From Aliidongia sp035943795 (GTDB lineage: Bacteria; Pseudomonadota; Alphaproteobacteria; ATCC43930; CGMCC-115725): a stretch of 64,000 nt of DNA. Positions 8,241-16,511 of the stretch are shown piece by piece (the stretch's first letter is position 1; each line of letters begins with the position of its first letter). Under the pieces are notes generated by a model. That model saw only the letters and a program-made list of their open reading frames with translations, had not been told where the DNA came from and ran no database searches. The stretch covers positions 1 through 64,000 of the forward strand of contig NZ_DASZBY010000105.1 of the NCBI RefSeq assembly GCF_035943795.1. Direction: 5' to 3'. Both the position numbers and the translations under genes were made by a program.

Positions 8241-9368
8241 ATGGCGAGATTTCCGAAGAACGACATCATGTCTCTGACCGAGGCCAACCCGCGTTACGAC
8301 CTGGCGGAAAGCTACGGCCCGAACCTGCGTCTGGGCGACCTGCTGGACGGCCAGCGTCTCGACGACCTGCCGCTCGCCTACGGGTCGGCGGCTGGGGATC
8401 TCCAGCTGCGCCAGATCATCGCCGACGGCCATGGCGTCGGCGCCGAGGACGTGGTCATCACGGTCGGTGGGGCCCATGCCTTGTTCCTGACGGCCTTCGT
8501 GCTGTGCGGCCCGGGCGACGAGGCGGTGACGACCGCGCCGCTGTTCCCCCAGGCGCGCAACGTCCTGGACGCGGTCGGTGCCGAAGTGCGCAGCGTGCCG
8601 CTCTCGTTCGACGCCGGCTATCGGCTCGACCCGGCCGAGGTCGGCCGGCTGCTGTCGGCGAAGACCAGGCTGGTCAGCCTCGCCTCCCCGCAAAACCCGT
8701 CGGGCGTCGCCGTGCCGGTCGAGACGATCCGCGCCCTTCTCGATCTGATGTCTGCCACCTGTCCGGAGGCCCATCTGCTGGTCGACGAAACCTACCGCGA
8801 GGCCGCCTACGGGCAGGATCCGGTGGCGCCCGGCATGGCGGCGCTCAGCCCGAAGATCATCTCCACCGCCTCGCTTTCCAAGGCCCACGGCGGCCCCGGG
8901 CTGCGACTCGGCTGGGCGATCACGCGCGACCCGGCGCTACGCGAGCAATTGATACTCGGCAAGTTCAACACGGTCATCTGCTGTTCGCCGGTCGACGAGG
9001 CGCTGGCGAAGATGCTGCTCGGCCGGAGCGAACAAATCATCAGCGACCGACGCCAGCGCCTTGCAGACGGCCTGACCCGGACGGCAGCCTGGATCGAACG
9101 GCACGCCCGCTTCGTCGAGTGGGTCCGGCCCGACGCCGGGGCGCTCTGCTGCATCCGCCTGAAGCCGTCGCTGTCCGATGCCGCCGCCCTCGCCCGGTTC
9201 CAGGAAGCGCTGGCGAGCGAGGGTGTGCGGCTGGCCGACGGCGCCTGGTTCGGCGCCGAAGCGGGTGTGTTCCGCCTCGGGTTCGGCCTGCTGTCGATGC
9301 CCGACCTGGACACGGCACTGGCCCGCCTCTCGATCGCGATCGACCGCGCAGCGCGGGCGACTGCCTGA
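8241..9368 (+). CDS. Class I/II PLP-dependent aminotransferase
   Basis: A 375-residue fold-type I aminotransferase. It shows the GGAHALFLTAFVLCGPGDE helix-turn region, the LASPQNPSG Asn-Pro motif, the VDETYRE aspartate/tyrosine segment, the PLP lysine in STASLSKAHGGPGLRLGW, and the C-terminal FRLGFG arginine region. It belongs to the broad group of kynurenine/aspartate/capreomycidine-type enzymes, with the amino acid substrate unknown. The ATG follows a GGGAG ribosome binding site. The divergent MocR gene is the probable regulator. Confidence 0.85.
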   Translation: MARFPKNDIMSLTEANPRYDLAESYGPNLRLGDLLDGQRLDDLPLAYGSAAGDLQLRQIIADGHGVGAEDVVITVGGAHALFLTAFVLCGPGDEAVTTAPLFPQARNVLDAVGAEVRSVPLSFDAGYRLDPAEVGRLLSAKTRLVSLASPQNPSGVAVPVETIRALLDLMSATCPEAHLLVDETYREAAYGQDPVAPGMAALSPKIISTASLSKAHGGPGLRLGWAITRDPALREQLILGKFNTVICCSPVDEALAKMLLGRSEQIISDRRQRLADGLTRTAAWIERHARFVEWVRPDAGALCCIRLKPSLSDAAALARFQEALASEGVRLADGAWFGAEAGVFRLGFGLLSMPDLDTALARLSIAIDRAARATA

Positions 9369-9402
9369 CGAAGGCACTTTCAAAAGTTTATTTGTCGACC
9401 GC

Positions 9403-9429
9403 TGTCGGGATCGGGCATCACTCTTCGTC
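9403..9429 (+). promoter_or_regulatory. Candidate ECF42-type promoter upstream of the DGPF gene
   Basis: TGTCGG (9403-9408) is followed after 17 bases by CGTC (9426-9429), about 28 bases before the ATG at 9457. From established work, ECF42 sigma factors recognise a TGTCGA-like -35 and a CG(A/T)C -10 in front of their own DGPF operon; this site differs at one -35 position. A perfect TGTCGA lies just upstream (9393-9398) but is 27 bases from the CGTC. Autoregulation is an inference. Confidence 0.5.
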
Positions 9430-9456
9430 CTAGGATCAGAAGAGGAGTCCGCCCGT

Positions 9457-9828
9457 ATGCTGTACGCCATCCTGTGCTACGATTGCGAAGACGTCGTCAG
9501 TGCCTGGTCGAAGGAAAAGGAAGCGAGCGTGATGGACGCCCTGGGCGTCGTCCAGGACAAGCTCGCCAAGGCCGGCCGCCTCGGCCCGGTGGCCCGCCTG
9601 CTGCCGACGACGGCGGCCACGACCGTACGCAAGAGCGGGCAGCCGCTGGTGATCGACGGACCATTCGCCGAGACCAAGGAGCAGTTGCTGGGCTTCTTCA
9701 TCGTCGAATGCGCCGACCTCGAGGAAGCGGTCGAGACCGCCAAGGAACTGGCCCGCGCCAACCAGTCCGAAGGCGCTTACGAACTGCGGCCGCTGGGCTT
9801 GTTCAGGCCCGGACCTGGTCTGCCATGA
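9457..9828 (+). CDS. YCII/DGPF-domain protein, partner of ECF42 sigma factor
   Basis: A 123-residue protein of the YCII-related family, with the diagnostic IDGPFAETKEQLLGFF motif near residues 66-81 and a C-terminal YELRPLG ending. The ATG lies six bases after GAGGAG. DGPF proteins are almost always encoded next to an ECF42 sigma factor, and here the stop overlaps the sigma gene start by ATGA. The fold is a ferredoxin-like dimer with an active-site His/Asp in related proteins, but no activity is known for this subgroup; roles as a co-regulator or as a target enzyme have both been proposed. Confidence 0.9.
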   Translation: MLYAILCYDCEDVVSAWSKEKEASVMDALGVVQDKLAKAGRLGPVARLLPTTAATTVRKSGQPLVIDGPFAETKEQLLGFFIVECADLEEAVETAKELARANQSEGAYELRPLGLFRPGPGLP

Positions 9829-11093
9829 GCGATCTCGCCTGGATCGAAGCGGCGCTGGTCTCGGCCCGTCCCCAGGCCGTGGGCGCCCTGCTGCGCTGGT
9901 TCCGCGACCTCGATACCGCGGAGGAGGCGTTCCAAGACGCCTGCTTGCGCGCATTGCGCAACTGGCCGGAGAAGGGGCCGCCGCGCGACCCGACTGCCTG
10001 GCTGATCATGGTCGGCCGCAATGCCGCGATCGACCATGCCCGCCGGCAGTCCCGCCATGCCCCCTTGCCGGCCGAAGAGCTGATCTCGGACCTGGAAGAT
10101 GCCGAAGGCGCCATCGCCGAACGGATGGACGGCGCCGACTATCGCGACGACGTGCTGCGGCTACTGTTCATCTGCTGTCATCCCGACCTGCCGGCGACCC
10201 AGCAGATCGCGCTCGCCCTGCGCATCGTCTCCGGCCTGTCGGTCAAGCAGATCGCCCGCGCCTTCCTGGTCGGCGAGAGCGCCATGGAACAGCGGATCAC
10301 CCGGGCCAAGGCGCGCATCGCCGATGCCGGCGTGCCGTTCGAGCCGCCGGGCCCGGTCGAGCGCGCCGAGCGGCTCGGCATCGTCACCGCAATGGTCTAT
10401 CTCGTGTTCAACGAAGGCTATTCCAGCGGGGGCGGGGCCGAGAACCATCGCATCCCGCTGTGCGAGGAGGCGATCCGGCTCGGCCGCCTGCTGCTGCGCC
10501 TGTTCCAGACCGAGCCCGAGATCATGGGCCTTACCGCGCTGATGCTGCTGCAGCACGCCCGCACGCCGGCCCGGTTCGGTGCCGACGGCGCCATCGTGCT
10601 CCTCGAAGACCAGGATCGGTCCTTGTGGAACGGCCGCATGATCACCGAGGGCCTGGCGCTGGTCGAAAAAGCCCTGCGTCATCGGCGACCAGGCCCCTAT
10701 CAGGTCCAGGCCGCAGTGGCGGCACTCCACGCCCGGGCCACCACGGCGCAGGAGACGGACTGGGCGCAGATCGACCTGCTCTACGCGACCCTCGAGCGGT
10801 TGCAGCCCTCACCCGTAGTGACGTTGAACCGGGCTGTCGCGGTCTCGAAGACCCGCGGTCCGGAGGCGGCACTGGCGCTGATCGAACCCCTGGCGGATCG
10901 GCTCGGCGGCTATTTCTACTTCTTCGGCCTCAAGGGCGCCCTGCTCGACCAGTTGGGCCGGGTCGAGGAGGCCCACGCGTGCTTCGACCAGGCCATCGCG
11001 CTCGCCCACACGCCGGCCGAGGCGGCCCATATCCGCCAGCATCTCGACCGGCTGGCCGGGCTCAAGGCATCGGGCGCATTACCCCCCGCGTAA
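9825..11093 (+). CDS. ECF42-family RNA polymerase sigma factor with C-terminal TPR-like extension
   Basis: A 422-residue sigma factor, about twice the size of a minimal ECF. Sigma region 2 spans roughly residues 10-80 (DTAEEAFQDACLRALRNWP, PTAWLIMVGRNAAIDHARR), and region 4 about 110-170 with SGLSVKQIARAFLVGESAMEQRITRAKARI as the helix-turn-helix. It then carries the ECF42-specific VYLVFNEGYS motif and a helical extension ending GRVEEAHACFDQAIALAHTPAEAAHI, which resembles tetratricopeptide repeats. No anti-sigma factor is adjacent, in keeping with this group, where the extension itself controls activity. The start is fixed by ATGA overlap with the DGPF gene. Confidence 0.92.
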   Translation: MSDLAWIEAALVSARPQAVGALLRWFRDLDTAEEAFQDACLRALRNWPEKGPPRDPTAWLIMVGRNAAIDHARRQSRHAPLPAEELISDLEDAEGAIAERMDGADYRDDVLRLLFICCHPDLPATQQIALALRIVSGLSVKQIARAFLVGESAMEQRITRAKARIADAGVPFEPPGPVERAERLGIVTAMVYLVFNEGYSSGGGAENHRIPLCEEAIRLGRLLLRLFQTEPEIMGLTALMLLQHARTPARFGADGAIVLLEDQDRSLWNGRMITEGLALVEKALRHRRPGPYQVQAAVAALHARATTAQETDWAQIDLLYATLERLQPSPVVTLNRAVAVSKTRGPEAALALIEPLADRLGGYFYFFGLKGALLDQLGRVEEAHACFDQAIALAHTPAEAAHIRQHLDRLAGLKASGALPPA

Positions 11094-11126
11094 TCGACCC
11101 TGCGTCGGCGATCGCCAAAATGAGGC

Positions 11127-11147
11127 TTGTCTGGAACGGCCAGACAA
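11127..11147. promoter_or_regulatory. Perfect inverted repeat ahead of the SnoaL-like gene
   Basis: TTGTCTGG, five bases, CCAGACAA form a perfect 8-bp inverted repeat; AGG/CCT outside can extend it past a single bulged base. It lies 21 bases before the ATG at 11168. It could be the operator of a TetR-like or similar dimeric repressor, or a weak hairpin ending the sigma-factor transcript. It lacks a T-run, so the operator reading is slightly preferred. Confidence 0.5.
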
Positions 11148-11167
11148 CCTCGATCATGGAGATTGAA

Positions 11168-11533
11168 ATGTCCGACGCACAGCAGATCGCCCACCGCTAC
11201 ATCGCAGCCTGGAACGAGACCGACGCCGACCGCCGCGCGGCCTTGCTGGGAGAAACCTGGGCCGACGATGCACTCTATATCGATCCGATGGGCCGGGCCG
11301 CCGGCCGCGCCGAGATCGGTTCGATGATCGGCGCCGTTCAGCAACGCTTCCCCGGCTTCCGCTTCACGCTGATCCGTCCGGCCGACGGCTACGGCGACCA
11401 TGTCCGCTTCGCCTGGTCGCTCGGTCCCGTCGGGGCGGAAGCGCCGATCGAGGGCAGCGATGTCGTCATCCTGGACGGCGGTCGCATCGCCAGGGTGATC
11501 GGTTTCCTCGACAAGCTGCCGCAGGCGGCCTGA
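11168..11533 (+). CDS. SnoaL-like / NTF2-fold protein
   Basis: A 121-residue single-domain protein of the NTF2-like fold: IAHRYIAAWNETDADRRAALLGETWADDALYIDPMGRAAGRAEIGSMI is the characteristic first half, and VRFAWSLG and DVVILDGGRIARVIGFLDKLP the second. Such proteins are small-molecule isomerases, cyclases or ligand carriers; no specific substrate is suggested. GGAG lies six bases before the chosen ATG; an in-frame ATG at 11156 would add four residues. SnoaL-like genes are known companions of ECF41 sigma factors, so presence beside an ECF42 gene may mark membership of the same stress regulon (inference). Confidence 0.82.
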   Translation: MSDAQQIAHRYIAAWNETDADRRAALLGETWADDALYIDPMGRAAGRAEIGSMIGAVQQRFPGFRFTLIRPADGYGDHVRFAWSLGPVGAEAPIEGSDVVILDGGRIARVIGFLDKLPQAA

Positions 11534-11552
11534 ACGATCGATCGAATTGCCT

Positions 11553-11570
11553 CGCTTCCCCTGGGAAGCG
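11553..11570. terminator. Hairpin between convergent genes
   Basis: CGCTTCC-CCTG-GGAAGCG forms a 7-bp stem with a four-base loop. It lies between the stop of the SnoaL-like gene (plus strand) and the stop of the cyclase gene (minus strand) and could serve either. There is no clear T-run, so it may be a stability hairpin rather than a rho-independent terminator. Confidence 0.45.
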
Positions 11571-11618
11571 GGGCATTCGGTTCTGTCGACGCACAGCGAA
11601 ACCGTCTCGGTATCGACT

Positions 11619-12890
11619 TCAGCTTCGTAGTGGATCCGCCCGCAGCGGCTCCGGCCGCCGATCTTCGTCGACCCGCTCCTTCGCAGCGCGGGCCGGGTCG
11701 GGCAGCCGCGCGATCTCGACCGGATCGGGCACGCCTTTCAGCGCGTGCCAACCGGCGCTGAGCCAGGGGCGGCCGGTGGTGCGGGCAAAATCCGCCGACA
11801 TCAGCAACGGGGTGCCGAGCGCCTTCGTCAAAGTCTCGATGCGGGACGCGCGATTGACCGCCGGGCCGACCACGTTGAACGACAAGCGGCGCACCGAACC
11901 GACGTTGCCATGGGTCACCTCGCCGATGTCGAGGCCGATGCCGCACTTGATCTCGACGGCCCCGCGCGCGCGCCGCGCCTCGTTCGCCGCATCCAATCCG
12001 GCCAGCGCTTCCTCGGCGGCTTCGATCACGCCGGCCGTGACCATGCCGTCGGTCGAATCGTCGCGCACCGTGAAATAGATCATGATGGCGTCGCCGATGT
12101 GCTGGACCACCTCGCCGCCACGCTTGGTCGCCGCCGTGCCGAAAATATCGAAATATTCATTGAGCAGATCGAGCAGCTCGCTCGTCTCCATGGTTTCGGT
12201 CAGGCGCGTGAAATTGCGCAGGTCCGAATACCAGATGACCGCCCGCATGCGGCCGCCGTCGCCGCGCTTGACCGAACCGTCGAGGATGCTGGCGCCGGCC
12301 TGGGGGCCGACATACGTCTCGAGCAGGTTGATCGCGATATGGCGCAGCAGGCGCACTTCGAACGTGGCGCTGATCAGCTTCGATATGATTTCCAGCTCGT
12401 TCACGTCTTCGTCCGTGAAGCCGCCGGGCGCGTCGGTCGTGAAGCTGAGCCCCGCGCTACGCCGCCGTTCCGCAAAGGCCAGCGGCACGATCATATAATC
12501 CGTCGCTCCTTCGGCCCGCAATTCCTCGAACAGCGGCAACGCCAGGATCGGCGCATCCAGCCGGGCCCTGAGCGTGCGGCCGGTCTCGTCGATGATCTTG
12601 AGTGGGCTGCGCGCGTAAGTCTCGCTCAGATCCTTGGAATGCGGGTTGAGCGTGACCTGCAGTTCCTCCTCGCCGTCACGCGACCAGATGGTGCGGCCGC
12701 CGCTGAATTCCGGATCCAGCGTTTCCAGCAACAGGCCGGACCGCCAGATGCCATAGCCGAGCTTGACCAGTTCCCGGCACAAGGACTGATGCAGGGCATC
12801 GATGTCCGCACCCGAGCCGTGCAGCTCGGCCAGCCATATGACGAAGGGTTTCAGGCGCTCCTGGCGCATCGACCGACCATGACCTTTCAC
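11619..12890 (-). CDS. Class III adenylate/guanylate cyclase with N-terminal sensory domain
   Basis: About 423 residues, no transmembrane segment. Residues 1-190 form a GAF-like sensory region seen in many alphaproteobacterial cyclases (LCRELVKLGYGIWRSGLLLETLDPEF, DYMIVPLAFAERRRSAGLSF). The catalytic domain covers about 210-390: metal-binding Asp in IWYSDLRNFT, second metal Asp in QHIGDAIMIYF, and the transition-state Asn/Arg pair in VNRASRIE. It should make cAMP or cGMP; the nucleotide preference is not certain. The GTG start at 12890 has a GGAAG just upstream; an in-frame ATG at 12869 is the alternative. It lies 30 bases downstream of a MarR gene on the same strand and may be cotranscribed. 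Confidence 0.87.
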   Translation of the reverse strand: MKGHGRSMRQERLKPFVIWLAELHGSGADIDALHQSLCRELVKLGYGIWRSGLLLETLDPEFSGGRTIWSRDGEEELQVTLNPHSKDLSETYARSPLKIIDETGRTLRARLDAPILALPLFEELRAEGATDYMIVPLAFAERRRSAGLSFTTDAPGGFTDEDVNELEIISKLISATFEVRLLRHIAINLLETYVGPQAGASILDGSVKRGDGGRMRAVIWYSDLRNFTRLTETMETSELLDLLNEYFDIFGTAATKRGGEVVQHIGDAIMIYFTVRDDSTDGMVTAGVIEAAEEALAGLDAANEARRARGAVEIKCGIGLDIGEVTHGNVGSVRRLSFNVVGPAVNRASRIETLTKALGTPLLMSADFARTTGRPWLSAGWHALKGVPDPVEIARLPDPARAAKERVDEDRRPEPLRADPLRS

Positions 12891-12895
12891 TGCTT

Positions 12896-12917
12896 CCGGG
12901 CGTTCCGATACGCCCGG
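12896..12917 (-). promoter_or_regulatory. Hairpin in front of the cyclase start
   Basis: CCGGGCG, eight bases, CGCCCGG form a 7-bp stem between the MarR stop and the cyclase start. On the minus strand its last GG is part of the GGAAG ribosome binding site of the cyclase, so folding could hide that site; alternatively it attenuates transcription after the MarR gene. Both are inferences from position. Confidence 0.35.
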
Positions 12918-12920
12918 GAC

Positions 12921-13391
12921 CTACTCTGCCGCGTCCGGCGGCAGCGGCAGGCCGGATAGATTATCGTAGAGCCGGATCAGCAGTTGCCGCAACGCATCCC
13001 CGTCCTCGCCCGACATGCCGGCAATGGCCGTCGTCTCGTAGTCGAGCGCCAATGGCACGATCCGGGCGGCAATTTCCCGCCCTTCCGCGGTCAGATCGAC
13101 CTCGACCGCCCGGGCATCCTCGGTACAACGCGTCCGGCTGACCAGCGAGCGTCCCTGCATGCTGGTGACCAGCCGGGACAAGGTCGAGACCTCGATGCTG
13201 GTCGCCTCGGCCAATGCGCCGAGCCGCATCGCGCCGTCATGCCACAGCACCGCCAGCACGCGCCACATCACCACCGTCAGATCGTCCTTGCGCAGCTCGC
13301 GCTGGAAAGCCTCGGTGATGCGAATCGCCGCGCGATTGAGCAGGTAGGGCAGATAGCGTTGAAGATCGAAGGACGACAAGGGACGCCTCAT
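12921..13391 (-). CDS. MarR family transcriptional regulator
   Basis: A 156-residue MarR-type winged-helix protein. The helix-turn-helix is in MRLGALAEATSIEVSTLSRLVTSMQGRSLVSR, and the wing is TRCTEDARAVEVDLTAEGREIA. The ATG at 13391 begins MRRPLSSFDLQRYLPYLLNRA, a normal N-terminus for the family. It precedes the cyclase gene on the same strand and is divergent from the Rieske ferredoxin gene at 13675, so either could be a target. The ligand is unknown. Confidence 0.87.
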   Translation of the reverse strand: MRRPLSSFDLQRYLPYLLNRAAIRITEAFQRELRKDDLTVVMWRVLAVLWHDGAMRLGALAEATSIEVSTLSRLVTSMQGRSLVSRTRCTEDARAVEVDLTAEGREIAARIVPLALDYETTAIAGMSGEDGDALRQLLIRLYDNLSGLPLPPDAAE

Positions 13392-13674
13392 ACTGTATTT
13401 TCTTTCGTTATACTCGGCGTCGCGGCGGAGTGAAGCGGTAATTTCGGGCGCGAGCCTCGCGTTTTAAAGTCGCCGCCCCGACCTGCTCGACCGTGAACTT
13501 GCGGATATCATCAGACGAGATCGCGATTGCTGCCGGATGAGGTCCCGGCTCATACCTCGTTGACGCGCGCGGGGCAGCGGTTAGGCTGGTGCCTCGTCAT
13601 CCTTCCCAGACTGAGGGTCCGCCCGTCGTGATCGTATCTCCCGCCCAATCCTGCCGCCGTTCCGGCGCCCGACC

Positions 13675-13989
13675 ATGACCGCCCGCTGGATAAAGGTCGC
13701 GACGACCAATGCCATCGACGAAGACGACATGATCGCCGTCGAAATCGAGGGGCGACACATCGCCATCTATCATGTCGGCGGTGTGTTCCACGCCACCGCC
13801 AATGTCTGCACCCACGCCTATGCGCTGCTGACCGACGGTTTCCTCGACGAGTGCACGATCGAATGCCCGCTCCATGCCGGTCGCTTCGACATCACGACCG
13901 GCAAAGCGCTGGGTGCGCCGGTCACGCAGGATTTGAAAGTCTATGCCTTGCGCGTCGAGGGCACGGACATCCTGATCGCGCTCGACTGA
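13675..13989 (+). CDS. Rieske-type [2Fe-2S] ferredoxin
   Basis: A 104-residue soluble Rieske protein. The cluster ligands appear as CTH (residues 43-45) and CPLH (62-65): Cys-x-His, then Cys-x2-His, with AGRFDITTG following as in BphF/NirD-like ferredoxins. Such proteins feed electrons to oxygenases or reductases. No oxygenase is encoded next to it, so its partner is elsewhere. The iron alcohol dehydrogenase gene converges on it with a one-base gap. No good ribosome binding site is visible upstream of the ATG, but no in-frame alternative exists. Confidence 0.88.
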   Translation: MTARWIKVATTNAIDEDDMIAVEIEGRHIAIYHVGGVFHATANVCTHAYALLTDGFLDECTIECPLHAGRFDITTGKALGAPVTQDLKVYALRVEGTDILIALD

Positions 13990-13990
13990 G

Positions 13991-15151
13991 CTACGCGTAG
14001 CAGCGCTCGTAGAGCGCCACCATTTCCTCGATGGTCGGCACGCGCGGGTTGTTGCCGGGCGAGCCGGAAGCGAGCGCCTGCTGCGCCATGGTCGGCGCCA
14101 GGTCGTGGTAGCGCTTGCGGTCTATGCCGTAGCGCTCGGGCGACGGCACGGACAGGTCCCGGTTGATCTGGCGCAGCGCATCGATCAGCCGGGCGACGGC
14201 GGCCTGATCGCCCTCGGCCGGGTCCGACAGGCCCATGGCATGGGCGCATTGGGCATAGCGCGGCATGGCGGCCGGCGCCGAGAACGCCGTGATCTCGGGC
14301 AGCAACATGGCGTTGGACAGGCCGTGCGGCACATGGAAGAACGCGCCGATCGGCCGGCTCATGCCATGGACGAGTGCCACCGACGCGTTCGAGAATGCCA
14401 TGCCGGCCTGGGTGGCGCCCAGCATCATCGCCTCGCGCGCGGCGTGGTTGCCGGGCTCGGCACACACGATCGGCAGGTGGGCCCAGATCAGCTTCATGGC
14501 CGACAGCGCCATCGAATCGCTGAACAGGTTCGCGCGCTTGCTGACATAGGCCTCGATCGCGTGGGTCAGCGCGTCGATGCCCGTATCGGCCGTCAGGCGC
14601 AACGGCATGCTGAGCGTTAATTCATAATCGATGATGGTCGCGACGGCGGTGGCGGAGATGCCGGCGATCAACATCTTCTCATCGGTTTCCGTATCGGTGA
14701 TGACCGTGAAGCGCGTGACCTCCGACCCGGTGCCCGCGGTCGTCGGGATCGCGACCAGCGGCAGGCCCATGACCGGAATCGGCGCCGGCACCTTATAGTC
14801 GCGCATCTTGCCGCCATTGGCCGCCAGGATCGCCATGGCCTTGGCCGTGTCGATCGGGCTGCCGCCGCCCAGCGCCACCAGGCCGTCATAGTCGCCGTCT
14901 ACGATCTGCCGGGCGCCGATCTCGATCACCTCGGTCGTCGGATCCGGTACCGTGTCGGCGAACACGCCCCAGGCGATGCCGGCCGCATCGAGCAGGTCGG
15001 TCACGCCGGCGAGCCGGCCGGAGTCGCGCATGAACGGGTCGGTCACGATCAGCGGCTTGGTAATACCGACCCGGCCCAGCAGGCCCGGGAGTTCCTTGAG
15101 CGCGCCGCCGCCGATGACCATTTGTCGCGGTAAGGTGATATTGGCGATCAT
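13991..15151 (-). CDS. Iron-containing (group III) alcohol dehydrogenase
   Basis: A 386-residue dehydrogenase. The NAD-binding motif GGGSPIDTAKAMA, the TTAGTGSEVT loop and metal-binding regions DALTHAIEAYVS and HGMSRPIGAFFHVPHGLSNAMLLP are all present, with the Asp and three His expected to hold Fe2+. The ATG at 15151 sits after GGGAG; upstream in-frame codons are not needed. Substrates in the family include 1,3-propanediol, lactaldehyde, methanol and sulfoacetaldehyde, and cannot be separated here. It ends one base from the Rieske gene, tail to tail. Confidence 0.9.
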   Translation of the reverse strand: MIANITLPRQMVIGGGALKELPGLLGRVGITKPLIVTDPFMRDSGRLAGVTDLLDAAGIAWGVFADTVPDPTTEVIEIGARQIVDGDYDGLVALGGGSPIDTAKAMAILAANGGKMRDYKVPAPIPVMGLPLVAIPTTAGTGSEVTRFTVITDTETDEKMLIAGISATAVATIIDYELTLSMPLRLTADTGIDALTHAIEAYVSKRANLFSDSMALSAMKLIWAHLPIVCAEPGNHAAREAMMLGATQAGMAFSNASVALVHGMSRPIGAFFHVPHGLSNAMLLPEITAFSAPAAMPRYAQCAHAMGLSDPAEGDQAAVARLIDALRQINRDLSVPSPERYGIDRKRYHDLAPTMAQQALASGSPGNNPRVPTIEEMVALYERCYA

Positions 15152-15412
15152 CGGACTGGTGCTCCCATTTGCGCGTCGTTTCAGCCGGTTATAGCGACAG
15201 CTGCACCGGTCCGACAGAGATTGGTCTGCGGTGTGTCCGCGCCAAGGGCGGAAAATCCGCACATCATACGGAATATAATGCATTGCAAGATCGTTCGCTT
15301 ATCAACGAGGTCTTAGCCTTTTGGGTGCAGCCTCTCTAGGCTGTTGGCTGCAGTGGCCTCGAGCGCCCGCCCCCAGACGGCACGACACCTGATCTTGGCC
15401 CCGGAGCCGGCG

Positions 15413-16498
15413 ATGAAGCATTCGCATCCCGAGTCGATTCTCCGCCCCGCGGCGGCGGTCGATCGACGTCGATTGCTCCGGTTGCTGGGCGGCGGTGCCG
15501 CGGCCTTCGCGCTTGGGCTGGGGCGCCGAGCGCTTGCCGCCAGCACCGACATCCGCTTTTTCCGCATCGGCACCGGCGCGCCGAGCGGCACCTATTTCCC
15601 CTTGGGCGGCGAGATCGCGAACGCCCTGTCCAACCCGCCGGGCTCGCGCGATTGCGCCAAGGGCGGCGCCTGCGGCGTGCCCGGTGTGATCGCCGTGGCC
15701 CAGGCGAGCCAGGGCTCCGTCGAAAACGTCGAGGCCGTCGTCAAGGGCCAGTTCGAATCGGCGCTGTGCCAGGCCGACGTCGCGAGCTGGGCCTATGCCG
15801 GCACCAACGGTTTCGCCAAGGACGGCGCGCAACCGGGCCTGCGCGCACTCGCCAACCTCTATTCGGAAAGCCTGCACATCGTCGTGCGCGCCGACGGGCC
15901 GATCCACACGCTGAAGGACCTCAAGGGCAAGCGGATCTCGCTGGGCGAGCCCGAGTCCGGCACGCTCGCCGATGCCCGGCTGGTCCTGGCCGGTGCAGGG
16001 CTCGGCGAGAAAGACCTGAAGGCGAGCACCATGAAGCTGACGCAGGCCGCGGCAGGCCTGGCCGCCGGGTCGATGGACGGCTTCTTCCAGATCGCCGGCT
16101 GGCCGGTGCCGGCCATCGCCGAACTGGCCCAGAACACGAAGCTGCGCCTGCTGCCCATCCCCCAAGACGTGGCCGACCGCCTGCGCAAGAAATGGGGCTT
16201 TCTGGCGCAGGACCGCATCCCGGGCGGCAGCTATGAAGGGATCGAGGAGGATGTCGACACTCTCGGCATCGGCGCCGAATGGATTACGACCGACAAGATC
16301 GAGACCGATTTCGCCTATCGTCTGGTCAAGGCGCTGTGGCACGAAAGCAGCCAGAAGCTGATCGAGAACGGCCATCCGATCGGCAAGCGCATCAAGCTGG
16401 CCAAGGCGATCGACGGGCTCGCCATTCCGCTGCATCCGGGCGCGGAGCAATTCTATCGCGAGGCCGGATTGCTGGTTCAGGCATCGCAAAGCCAGTAA
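15413..16498 (+). CDS. TAXI-family TRAP transporter solute-binding protein with Tat-like signal
   Basis: A 361-residue periplasmic binding protein of the TAXI (TRAP-associated extracytoplasmic immunogenic) family: FRIGTGAPSGTYFPLGGEIANAL at the mature N-terminus, then QASQGSVENVEAVVKGQFESALCQAD. The start peptide contains DRRRLLRLLGGGAAAFALGLG and an ALAAS cleavage region, resembling a twin-arginine signal. The ATG at 15413 follows GGAG. TAXI proteins normally work with a fused 4TM/12TM TRAP permease, but no permease is encoded nearby, so this is an orphan subunit in this window. The ligand is unknown; characterised TAXI proteins bind glutamate/glutamine or similar carboxylates. Confidence 0.88.
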   Translation: MKHSHPESILRPAAAVDRRRLLRLLGGGAAAFALGLGRRALAASTDIRFFRIGTGAPSGTYFPLGGEIANALSNPPGSRDCAKGGACGVPGVIAVAQASQGSVENVEAVVKGQFESALCQADVASWAYAGTNGFAKDGAQPGLRALANLYSESLHIVVRADGPIHTLKDLKGKRISLGEPESGTLADARLVLAGAGLGEKDLKASTMKLTQAAAGLAAGSMDGFFQIAGWPVPAIAELAQNTKLRLLPIPQDVADRLRKKWGFLAQDRIPGGSYEGIEEDVDTLGIGAEWITTDKIETDFAYRLVKALWHESSQKLIENGHPIGKRIKLAKAIDGLAIPLHPGAEQFYREAGLLVQASQSQ

Positions 16499-16511
16499 GG
16501 AACGTCCTTAC
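16495..16511. terminator. Small hairpin spanning both stop codons
   Basis: GTAAGGA-ACG-TCCTTAC is a perfect 7-bp stem with a three-base loop. It contains the TAA of the TAXI gene and the TAA of tusA on the opposite strand, so one compact palindrome closes both convergent genes. There is no T-run. Confidence 0.45.
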
